From the NCBI GenBank assembly GCA_019973155.2, contig BPQB01000061.1, positions 124,001 through 188,000 of the forward strand: DNA of 64,000 nt, read 5' to 3'. A program made the position numbers and the translations under genes. Below the pieces are notes generated by a model. That model was not told where the DNA came from. It saw nothing but the letters and a program-made list of their open reading frames with translations, and made no database searches. Origin of the DNA: Phanerochaete sordida (taxonomy: Eukaryota; Basidiomycota; Agaricomycetes; Polyporales; Phanerochaetaceae). This document shows positions 43,866-54,149 of the stretch, piece by piece; the stretch's first letter is position 1; each line of letters opens with the position of its first letter.

Positions 43866-46150
43866 ATGTCTACTGTGATAGAAGAGAACCTGAAGCCGGC
43901 GAAGCCACTGGGGCCGTCGCGAGCGAAGGGTGTCATACAGGGCATCAAGGCCATAATATGCATGTCTTGTACGTTCTCCGTTCTTTCGGTCGAGTTTCAG
44001 TCGCGTTAACGGTGTTCAACAGGGCTCAATCTCCTCCTTTTCTGCATCCCCGTAGCGGTGAGTAGCGAGCACGTCAGGTCGCAATTCGCTCAATCTCATC
44101 CTTCGTAGTGGGCATTACACTTTATCTGGCAAAACGATACTACAAGCACACAAGATACCATAATATTCGTCTGTGAGTCCTGCAAGCATTCCTCACCCCA
44201 TACATGGCGCCGACTCCATCTCCAGTCTCGTTCCTGTCGATTATACCCCTGGCAAAGGTACAGTGCCAAGCACATCTTCCGTCTACAGTGCCCTGACTGC
44301 GGTGCATCAGCTCCTTGCATTCGCAACCGATGAACTGTCATGCCGTGTCGGTCAAACCCTCGCCGGACTGCTCAATGCCACGTTGGTGAGTACACCGCTG
44401 CCGCTGTCCCGCGAAACATGCACTGACGGCGTCCCAGGGAAACGCGTGAGTACGGCTCGGCTCTTGTTCCTTTGTCCACGCTAACGGAACGGGCACGCAT
44501 GGATAGCGTGGAGTTGATTGTAGCTGTAAGTGGACACTGTTGCTCCAGGGCAGTGCGGCCAACTAATGACCCTGTCACGCCGCGATAGATCATCGCGCTC
44601 GCGAAATGTGAACTGCAGGTCGTCCAATCGTCGCGTAAGTCCCTCACCTTATCTCACAGCCTCCCGTTCCATGCGTATTTCCGAACACCGAACTGACGGA
44701 ACCGTGGTGCTAGTTGTGGGCTCGATTCTGAGTAACCTCCGTAAGCTTCCATTCGTACATTCTATTCAGCACCGCCTCGTCAACTGATTTCCATCGTTCC
44801 GATAGTGCTCGTTCTTGGCATGTGCTTCTTCGCCGGAGGAACGCGATTCTCAGAGCAGGGTTTCGGCGTCAGTGCGTACATGTTTCTCAAGTTATTGCTG
44901 CGCAAGAAATCTGAGTCTCGCTACCATTGTCTTACAGGCGCCACGCAGCTCAATTCGTCGCTTTTGACAATCTCTGTAATTGCGGTCTTGTTGCCCGCTG
45001 CGTTCCATTTCGCCGCAAACAACACCGATCCCACGGAAACCAAGGACATCCTCAGTGTCAGCCATGGTGTATGTGCTCGAATTTGCGCCGCAGGATTTGC
45101 GTCTCACCCTTAATTTACACAGGCCGCGATTATTCTCCTGTTTATCTACGGCAGTTACCTTGTCTTCCAGCTCTTCTCGCACAAGGATTTGTACTCTGAC
45201 GACAACCCCGAGAACTTCAAGTCCACGAAGTACGCACCGGGCAAGCACTTCCCAATCAACATGCACCTCCGGAGGAGAACTACCGTTGCTGCTGAGCCGA
45301 AAAGGGACGATTTGGAGATGGGCAGCGTCTCCAGATCGCAGACGAGAACAAGCAACCAAGCCAACGGAACTGTGCTGACTTCGCAGGACGGACACACGGC
45401 CTCCGCAGACGAGTCGACCGCTGCGCTGCAACATCCGGACCCGGAACAGGCCGCCGAGGAGGTCGAGGAGGTCGAGGAGCCGATGCTCACGATCCCGATG
45501 ACCATCGGCCTGCTCGCGGTCGTGACCGTAATCGTCGCGGTGACGGCCGAGTTCCTCGTTTCCTCCATCGACGGCCTCACGAGCACGGGCAACATCAGCA
45601 AGGAGTTCGTCTCGCTCGTGCTGCTCCCGATCGTCGGCAACGCCGCAGAGCACGTCACCGCCGTCACCGTCTCCGTCAAGGACAAGATCGACCTCTCGCT
45701 CGGCGTCGCGGTCGGCTCCAGCATCGTGCGTATTCCCTCTACTCGTCTCCGCGGAAATGTGCTGAGAAGCCTGTGGCGCTGTGCAGCAAATCGCGCTCTT
45801 CGTCATCCCGTTCATCGTGACGCTAGGGTGGATCATGGGCAAGCCGCTCTCGCTCCTCTTCGATCCGTACGAGTCGATTGTGCTCTTCCTCTCCGGTGCG
45901 TCCGTCTCTCCTCCGCTCGCTCCACACCCCACTAACCTTCACCTCACCTGCGCACAGTCCTGATCGTGAATTACACCGTCGCAGACGGTCGGTCAAATTG
46001 GCTCGAGGGCGCAGTACTCATGTCGCTCTATGTCATGCTCGCCGTCACGTTCTGGTACTACCCTGGTGCGCACCTTCTTGATGACGTACACGGTGCGGAT
46101 GCTAACGGTTCGGTCGATCCGCAGGCGACTCCCTTGTCTCGCAATGCTAA
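43866..46150 (+). CDS. vacuolar Ca2+/H+ exchanger (CAX family)
   Basis: Antiporter that loads Ca2+ into the vacuole using the proton gradient. Fifteen exons (43866-43968, 44023-44057, 44109-44172, 44226-44257, 44311-44385, 44438-44445, 44507-44525, 44589-44634, 44714-44740, 44806-44871, 44938-45068, 45123-45725, 45787-45895, 45958-46065 and 46125-46150) give 483 residues. Both alpha-repeat signatures are present: NATLGNAVELIVA, assembled across an 8-base exon, and LLPIVGNAAEHVTAV. An acidic linker (QAAEEVEEVEEPM) sits between the two halves, as in Vcx1. About eleven membrane segments are expected. The first in-frame ATG is used; an unseen 5' exon may extend the N-terminus. The 5' half is far more split than the 3' half. 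Confidence 0.9.
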
Positions 46151-46583
46151 AATTATTCGCGCACCTTCGAACTCCACGCTCCTTCCGTATTTACCGTCCG
46201 TACGCGCACCACCCCTTCTTTCCTTTAATCCTGAGCTTGGGCCTCATATTTTCAGACCTCCTGGCGGTGGACTCGTTGGCCGGGCTACTATATCCGTCTC
46301 TGTATATATACCCAGCAGACGCAAACGTTTTGAGACAACAGTATTTTCCACATCAATCTCTCTACTCTGACATACGACTAGTGCATGTAAACGCTGTTAG
46401 ATACGCCGTATGTAATACACGTCCAATGATAATATAAATCCAAACAAACCAGAAACAGTGTGTGAGCCTCGTGTCGCGGCCTCGTGTAGTTGAACACGGT
46501 TCAGAACGTCACCACGGCAACCTGACTGCACCCCATTTGATCCACCTTCATCTCACCAGGCTGCGGCGTTACGTGAGAGCAGA
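46151..46583. other. intergenic between convergent genes
   Basis: 433 AT-rich bases with the 3' regions of the exchanger and the multifunctional enzyme. No gene or repeat is seen. Confidence 0.6.
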
Positions 46584-49500
46584 TTAGAGCTTCGCCTTGG
46601 GCGCGCCGTCCGCGAGGGTGACGGCAGCGGCCGCCAGGACGGGGGCGTCCCGCTCCTTGACCTTCGTCGCTGTTACGTCCACGCGTCAGCGGCGCCGCCA
46701 CGCACAACAGTCCGCGCACGGTACGTACTGAAGATGACCTTGTCGCCCTCCTTCCACATCTCAGTCACCAGTGTCTCGCCGGGGAACACGACGCCTGCGA
46801 ACCTGTGGTGGCGCAGCACGGGAGCGCGTCAGCGGCGTGGCGCACTATCGCGGTGCTGCGCCGCAGAGAGATGCGCACCTCGCCTTGATGTCCTTGTACG
46901 GCCCAAAGCTCTTCAGGACGTGCTTGCCCGCGAAGCCGAACGTGCACAGGCCTAGGGCACGGTCAGCAGTGCGCATGGGCGGGCGGAAATGCAGAACGCA
47001 CCGTGCAGAATGGGCCGGTCGAAGCCGCCAACGGCTGCAAACTCCGGCTGGATCTACGCGAGCAGGTGTCAGCACGAAGGACAGGCAACACCTGCGACTT
47101 AGGCGAGAGGACGGACACGCACATGCAGGGGGTTCCAGTCGCCGCTGAGGCTGTGCGCGGGACAAATTCATCGTCAGCATGCTTCCGCGGAGGAGGCCGT
47201 GGGAGCGCACCGATAGAGCGCGGCCTGGACGGGCAGTGTCTTCTCCTCGACTACGGCGTCCGGGCTGCGTTTCGGAGGCGTGTTTGCAGCCGTCGCAGGG
47301 CCGCGGTCTGCAAGTATGAACATGTCAGCTGACCATCCACCCTGTATACCGAAAGACAAGGACTCTTACCTTTGCCTGTCCGTTTGCCACCAAATCCACC
47401 CGAACCGCGGATGAAGAGAGTGCTCTGGTTCTCAAAGATGACCTGGCCCGTCGCCTTGTCCTTGGTCTCGGTAATGACCGCGACGGAGGCGGCCTTGCCC
47501 TTGTCTAGAACCTCCATGATGCTGCAGCGCGACGGACATATTAGCACAGGACTCAGGATCCAGCGGAGCTAAACCCAAGTGGGATTCTTACCGAGCCTCA
47601 TTTACGAGCTCGCCACTGGTCGGAATGGGGGCCTTGATGGCGAGGTATTGCTCGCCGTGCAGCAGCTTCGCCTATAGAAAATGTCACAAGTTAATTCCGT
47701 CACACACAACAAAGGCAGGGAAATCGGCCGGCGACGCACCGGGTTGAAGTCCGGGAGCCAGTCGAGCGGGAAGGAGAACTGGCACTGGAACTGCGGGATG
47801 ACGCCGAACGTGGGCAGCGCGGCGAACTCGTCGTCGTTCTCGAACGTCCACTGCAGCTCCTTCTCGGTTGCGCCGATGCCGAGGTTGTACAGTATGACAT
47901 CGCGCTCGGTGTAGTTGAACGGCAGGGGAGGCTCGGCGTGTTGCTTCGCCTTCGCGACGAGCTCGGGATCCTCGGGGTCGGCGTATGGGCTTGCAGAGCC
48001 CTCGGCGCCCTCCTCCTCGTGGCCGAAGTTCTGCGCCATCTGCATATGATTGCTCAGTCTCCACGCGATGCAACGACGCGTAAGTCGACCGACCTGCTCG
48101 AAGGCATCCTGCGTAGACGTAGGGTGTGTTGCCCTGCCGTCGTCTAGGGTCCATCAGTCAATATCGGAAGAATGCACGGCGCCATTGCTCGACGGAACCT
48201 ACCGAAGTTCGTGATAACGTCCCACTTCGAGAGGATAGCCTCTGGGGTCAAGGGTTTGTTGGTGGGGAAACCGTGACCACCCGCCTTCTGCCACCGCGTC
48301 TGCGCAGCCCAGCCACCCATGATTTCGAACAGGCAGCCGGATGTCTCCTCATTGGCTTCGCTCGTAAGGTATCCCACGATGGGAGCAATGTAGTCCGGCT
48401 GCAGTGCTGTCAGAAAAGAGCAAGCCCGACGAGGTAACCTTAACACGAACCTTAAATGCCTCCACCATCTCCGGCGGCCTAGGAGCCTCTGTGAGTGACG
48501 CCTGAGATCATGGCTCCGCCTAGGAACGCTTACCAGATGGTCTGCGTCATCGCAGTGCCTGCAGAGGGCGCGATTGCGTTTGCCTTGATGTTGTACTTGG
48601 CGCCTTCGATGGCGAGGGCACGTGTGAAGCCAATAATGGCAGCCTTGGCCGCGGAGTACTGTGAGGCATTGCGTTAGTGAACTCCTTGTGCGATGCGTAC
48701 TGAATAGTCGTACGTTGGCTTGCCCGAAGTTGCCATCTAAGAACGATATTATTAGTCCCAAGACACGGTAAGGATCCAAAAGCGCGTACAAATTCCGACT
48801 TGCGAGCTAGTATTCACGATACGACCATACTTCTGCTTGTGGAAGTGAGGCCAGCACGCTTTGACGCACTACGGACGACGTCAGCGCGAGTCATGACGCA
48901 GAGCATCGAGCCACAAACCTTGTAGGTACCACTATAGACCGAGCAAGCTTGTTCAGACAAACTACTCTGGCAACGAGTTTGGACACATACCGCAAGTGGA
49001 CAGCCATGACCTGGTCCCACTCCTGCTCAGTCATCGCCGTGAAAGACTTGTCCCTGAGGATACCCGCGTTGGCGACAAGTACGTGGATGCCGCCGAACTT
49101 CTCGAGGGCGACCTTGACCAGCGCCTCGCCGTCCTCAACAGAGCCGACTGCCGCGGCAGCCTTGCCACCAGCTGCGGCGTTGCGTATTAGGTATTGAGAC
49201 GCGGAGAAATGGGTAGGAGCGCACCCTTGGTGATCTCGTCGACGACAGCGTTCGCGCCCTTCTCGCTGACATCGTTCACAACGACGTTCGCGCCCAGGCG
49301 AGAGTACATGAGCGCATATGCGCGACCCAGGCCCTGGCCTGCACCTGTGATGAGAACGGTCTTGCCATCATAGCGCACCTCAGGCTGCGATTGAGGGTTG
49401 GGCGGGAGCTTCATAGCCTTCTCCAGGGTGCCCTGCGCGTCGAAGTCCGTGAAGGTCGCTGGGCTATAGCACGCGTGATGAGATCGTGCCAGAGACTTGA

Positions 49501-50676
49501 CGCGTAGGGGACACGTACTGCTCAGCATCTGTGAAATCCGTGACTTCCGCCCACTTGGCCTTTACCGCCGACGGGGTGAAGGTCTGGTCGGTCTTGAACA
49601 CCGTGCCCTTGCTGCGCTCCCACCGAATCTCGGCAACGAACCCGGCACCGAGCTCGAACACCTTGCCTGACGCGTCCAACGGCGAGTCGGGGTGCGTGAC
49701 GGCCATAACGAATGGCGCGACGAACTCCGGCTGCAGCACAGGTGAGCCTCCGCGGACGCTAATGCGAGCACGCAGCGCGCACCTTGATGTTGGCAAGCAT
49801 CTCTGGTGGCATGATCGTCTCCGTCATGGCACTGGCGGCCATCTAGCATACATGTCAGCTCCGAGGCCCGCGCGGAGGCAACTGAACGTACGGGGGCAAT
49901 AGCGGTCGCACGGATGTTGTACTTCTCACCCTCGCGAGCCAGAGTCTTGGTAAAGCCGACTAGACCCATCTTCGCGGCACTGTAGTTGGCCTGGCCGAAG
50001 TTGCCTGTAATTTCCGTAGTGTCAGGTTCGCGGTAGTGAGAAAGAGACACGTAGGTACGTGCCATAGAGACCAGCAGCACTCGCAGTGTTGACGATGCGG
50101 CCAAACTTCTGCTTGCGGAAGAGCGGCCAGGCAGCCTTCGTACAGGAGAACGCGCCCTTCAGGTGAACTTCGTAGATTTGGTCCCATTCCTTGTCAGACA
50201 TGTTGCGGAAGCTGGAAATCCTGTGTTACGAAGTGGTGCTACATGCAAAGACGCGAGACGTACTTCTTGTCCCGCAGGATTCCAGCATTGTTGATCAGTA
50301 TGTGGACAGCACCAAAGTTGTCCAGCGCAGTCTTGATGACAGCCGCGCCATCTGTTACTGACGAGTTGTTCACAACGGCCTTGCCACCAGCTGCAGCACC
50401 AAACGAAGTGGTATGAACGCTTTGAACGCGCAGTATAACCGCGTCACGCACCTTGGCGGATCTCGTCGACGACCTTCTGAGCCGCGGCAGCGTTGAAGTC
50501 GTTGACCACGACATTCGCACCCCGCGAAGCGTAAGCGAGGGAGTAACTAGCACGCAACGTCCAAGGTTAGCATGACGAACAACGTCATTTCACGAGCGGT
50601 GCACTCACGCCTTGCCCAGGCCGCCTCCGGCGCCGGTGACGACGACGGTGAGGCCTTGAAACGATAGCGACGACAT
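46584..50676 (-). CDS. fox2: peroxisomal multifunctional enzyme type 2 (Fox2)
   Basis: Carries out the hydratase and (3R)-hydroxyacyl-CoA dehydrogenase steps of peroxisomal beta-oxidation. Twenty-five exons: 50676-50609, 50546-50452, 50390-50264, 50220-50063, 50004-49892, 49842-49783, 49730-49519, 49463-49225, 49171-48991, 48931-48919, 48868-48790, 48736-48714, 48658-48534, 48478-48451, 48398-48203, 48143-48094, 48039-47740, 47671-47592, 47521-47370, 47307-47211, 47150-47123, 47053-47002, 46951-46879, 46802-46729 and 46669-46584; 902 residues. Two tandem short-chain dehydrogenase domains ([12 protein letters not shown] and [12 protein letters not shown]; each with [13 protein letters not shown]) are followed by hydratase 2 ([25 protein letters not shown]). 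The protein ends AKL, a PTS1. The intron 50005-50062 is GC-AG. Confidence 0.95.
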
Positions 50677-51226
50677 GGTGGGCAGAGGCAGAGATGGAAG
50701 AGAGAGGAACGGCGACGGGGCGGGAGATATAGACGTGGTTCGCAGGCCGGGACCTGGGCAGTCCGAAATATTGTGATACTCCCGCGCCTCGCATGTGATT
50801 ATCGCCACGAAGCCTCTGACCTCATGCTCCCAAATCCGGAGCGACTCCCGACGCGGGGTACGCGCCCGGCCATCGTCCACGGCTGAGTTCAGCTTGAGAT
50901 TGGCAGTATCCTGAACCCAGCAGCATACAGTGCTTTGACAGCACTCAAGATCGACGTTTTCCAAGCGGCCCTGTAAGTATTCATCTCGAGGGCCGAAAGA
51001 CCACAAAGTCCTGGTCTCGAGATGCAGCATTTTGACAGAGCATTATTACCACGAATGAGCAGTGCCCGATGAGATGCACTGTAGCACTGAAGAATCCTAA
51101 ATTGTCAACTTACTATCATGTACAAGACCGTTGTCATACGCTGACCGCGGCCGCACTCACCTCAGTGCCACACTTGTGACATATCGCGATCTTCAGTTGG
51201 ACGAGTAGACTTTGTCATGGATACAT
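50677..51226. other. intergenic, upstream of fox2
   Basis: 550 bases between the fox2 start and the stop of the MBL-fold gene, both minus strand. It must hold the fox2 promoter. No CGG-spaced oleate-response-like motif or other clear site stood out by eye. Confidence 0.5.
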
Positions 51227-52223
51227 CTATATTCCCTTGAAATGCTTCTGCGCTTCCAGCACGAGTCTCTCCGGGCACAGCAGACTGAATCGCATGCCCT
51301 CCTTGATATACTCGACACAGATCTCTCCCCGCTTCTCAAACCGCCGCTTCACGCGCTCCCTGCCCTCGACGACGTCCATCATGAACGCACGCGCCGCCGT
51401 CAGGACGTCGCGCGCAGGACGCCCCGCGGTGACATGCCCCGCGCAGATCTTCGCGGGCGTGTCGCGCCCAACGAGGTCGAGCAGCATGTCGACGGAGCGC
51501 ACCCACTCGACGAGCGAGCCCTCGCGCGGGAAGATGATGTGCGCCCACTCGTAGAGCGTGTCGCCGACGTACAGCACGCGCTCGTCCGCGTCCCACACCG
51601 CGAGCTCGTCGGGCGTGTGCCCCGGCGTGTGCAGCGCGAGCATGGTCGCGGGGCCCAGGCCGGGCAGCGGCTCGCGGTGCGCGACGAGCGTCGGGCTGTA
51701 CTGCGGCGTGGGGATGCCGAGCGAGGCGCAGAGCGAGTGTTCGGCCAGGTTTTCGGGCGCTATGAAGGAGGGCGAGTACGCGGAGGCGAGGATCGTCGAG
51801 TCCTTGGCGAACTGCTCGACGCCAACTGACACGGTGCCCCGAGCCTCGTCATCACATAGCTCTATGGGCTTCGCATACACAGGACGCACGTATGTGATCG
51901 TAGTGACAATGCGTCAGGAGCACTGCGTACCGCATCTTGCCCCCGTCGTTCAGCGGTTTATTATCGTTGGCGGGGATCCTGATCGTCTCCATGTACTCGC
52001 GCAAGCTGCGGACGTCGATCTCGTCATCGTCGGTCGCGCCGCCGCACCCTGTGTCGATGAGCAGGATAACGCCCTGCGCAGGCAGCACCTTCGCGTAGAT
52101 CAGCGGGTGTTCGTCGTACACGTCCGAATGCTCAGTGAGCACCCAGGTCGTGGGTGTCAACCGGGATGCCTTGAACGCGGCTTTGCGTTTCGGCGCGGGC
52201 TCGTCGAGGGAAGGGTCGGACAT
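51227..52223 (-). CDS. metallo-beta-lactamase-fold hydrolase
   Basis: Exons 52223-51890 and 51825-51227 give 310 residues. The THCHYDHI motif (HxHxDH metal site) lies at about residues 105-112, next to the intron. Downstream metal or fold motifs are HTPGHTPDELAVWD, VLYVGDTLYEW and CAGHVTAG. Such proteins hydrolyse thioesters, lactones, nucleic acids or peptides; the substrate cannot be read from this sequence. No signal peptide. Its two minus-strand neighbours make sulfur- and thiamine-related products, but a shared function is not supported. Confidence 0.88.
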
Positions 52224-52383
52224 GGTTGGTTGAGCGATGTGAGGGAACTAATTGAAAGCGATGATCCACGTATGGTGGTATACTGTACAAAGAGCGTTGT
52301 GCAACAAGAGTCCACCTGATTCACGTCGCCGTGAGAGTTGCTTCCAAGGCAGGACCAATCGCTGTCTCGCACCTCATATACCA

Positions 52384-52653
52384 CTACCCGCCCGACACAG
52401 GGCAAATGACCGCGACCTCCTCACCGCCCTTCAACACGACACCCTCCGGCTCGTCCACCATCTCTGCGTCGACGCTCCACTGACTCCCCGCGAGCACCTT
52501 CGCGAGCGCCGTTTGTGGGTGCCGCGACACGAGCACGTCTGTCAGTGCGGGCAGCGGCAACCCGTCCGGCGGCAGCGGGACGCGCTCGACGGTGAGGCCT
52601 GTCGCAGTCGACGCCGCGGCGAAGTAGAGGACGGTGATCTCGGGCGTGCTCAT
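52384..52653 (-). CDS. molybdopterin synthase sulfur-carrier subunit (MoaD/MOCS2A-like)
   Basis: Small ubiquitin-like protein that delivers sulfur, as a C-terminal thiocarboxylate, to precursor Z in molybdenum cofactor synthesis. One exon, 89 residues. The start MSTPEITVLYFAAAS and the end EEVAVICPVSGG match the family; the terminal Gly-Gly is essential for activation. An in-frame ATG 11 codons upstream (52686) is possible. A Urm1-type protein was considered, but the AVICPVSGG end favours MoaD. The large subunit is not in the window. Confidence 0.88.
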   Translation of the reverse strand: MSTPEITVLYFAAASTATGLTVERVPLPPDGLPLPALTDVLVSRHPQTALAKVLAGSQWSVDAEMVDEPEGVVLKGGEEVAVICPVSGG

Positions 52654-52794
52654 GGTGGTTGCGCTCAAAGCGGCGCTCAGAGTCACGCAGGCTAGGCGCG
52701 AGTGCGCTCGACATCGCTATCGGTCATCACACGCGCACGCATACATCGGGCGGTCTTTGTTTTGGGCTGTCTCTGGCTGTCTCTCGGGGGGGTG

Positions 52795-53845
52795 TCATTG
52801 CAGCGCGGACACGCGGAGCTCTACAGTCCAGAACAGCGGCTTTGTGGTCTTTATCCGCACTGGCTCCCCTGGGACGAGGTGGTTGGAGGTCGAAACCATG
52901 CCGTCGAAATGCGATTCTGTCTCGGCTATGCAAGGCGTCAGTATATGGCATGCTTGGGCAAGGAAGCGGCGCACTGAGGTTCCATTCCAGGCCCGAAGTC
53001 GTCAGGATGGTAGAGTCGATGCCCAGTGGGAGCATGCCGCATGTTTTGCCCATGTATGCGTGGTTTACGTGGATGACATGTTCGCCCTGAAACGTCCTAG
53101 GAGTGAGGACGCAGAAGAAGGGAGCGCGGTGCATATACTGACCGCATCTAGCAGCCAGGCGACGTTGTCGTCGGTAACACAGAAAACGCGTTCTCTGGTC
53201 TTTCTGAGCTTGTAGAGATAAGACAGGGTGTGCACCGTCTGATCTAGACGACCGCTGAGTCCCCCAAGGATTACAAGGTCGTACTGTTCCACTTGAGTGT
53301 CCCCATGGAGGAAGCAGTATATGGCAGATAAAGCGTACCTGGGTCCCTTCCGCTGCCTCCTTCTCTTGGAGCGCGAAGACACACTTCATGAGATCTGTCG
53401 AATACTGGTCGTGATCTTGCACGACCGAGACGTTCTAACTCAGGCTACGTAAGGCGTACATCTTCTCGAGAGGCGTGAGTGCAGACGCACCTGAGAAGCG
53501 TAATACTCCCGAACATCGTCTCGCAGCGAGTCCAGGTCGCCTTTGATAAGGTCTGGCAGGTACCTGGCGTTCGCGTAAGACAATGTGCTCGCGCTCTTGG
53601 GTCTCGCGTGCTAGTTACGTAGTCCGTGGGTCATCTTCAGGCGTGCGCTTGGGGACGCTCGGCTCGGCGAGGACGTCGTGCAGCCGGTTAGCACCGCCGT
53701 CGGCGCAGCAGCGCCAGTGCGTCGAGGACCAGAGCTTCTGGAGGAGAGGCAGCGAGAACGGCTGGTTCAGGATGAGCAGGGCGTATTTGCGGGCATTCTG
53801 CTCGGCGGGGGGTTCGAGAAAGGGCAGGGACCATTCAGTCGGCAT
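52795..53845 (-). CDS. thiamine pyrophosphokinase
   Basis: Transfers pyrophosphate from ATP to thiamine to make the coenzyme TPP. Exons 53845-53619, 53563-53491, 53434-53339, 53283-53143, 53086-52975 and 52925-52795 give 259 residues, the usual length. Key motifs are CADGGANRL near the N-terminus, KGDLDSLRDDV, DHDQYSTDLMK, LGGLSGRLDQT and, at the C-terminus, VSTSNHLVP and LFWTVEL. The acceptors of introns 3 and 4 (53284 and 53087) were selected among nearby AGs by phase and motif integrity. Homologous to yeast Thi80. Confidence 0.92.
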
Positions 53846-54149
53846 CGCGTGACGAGAAACGCGGCGCGCTGCGAAATGAAACACGCGTGGGCGCACGTGA
53901 CTGGCTCCCATTGTGTGCGGCGGCTGGGGTCCGAGCGCGCTGGGCGTTCCCAGGTCCGTCCCCCGACAGCACCGAACGCCGCCTCTGGGGCCGCTGGCCA
54001 GCCTATTTCGGACTTGCCCTTGACCGCAGCCTGCCTCTGTGCGCACAAGCAGACCTACGTCGACCTCCGGCGCGCACACCATCTCGCGTGCGCCGCCGCT
54101 GCAGCGAAACTAAACATTACCGCCCACCCCGCCGTGCTCGACCGCCACG
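53846..54149. promoter_or_regulatory. divergent promoter region
   Basis: 304 bases between the divergent starts of thiamine pyrophosphokinase and the CS-domain gene. It is GC-rich with no TATA box visible; regulatory function is inferred from the head-to-head arrangement. No CDS is supported. Confidence 0.5.

Noticed and set aside
51227..53845. MBL-fold, MoaD and thiamine pyrophosphokinase genes as a cofactor cluster
   Set aside because: Three same-strand neighbours with separate promoters; the rest of the molybdenum-cofactor and thiamine pathways is absent and no functional link is visible.
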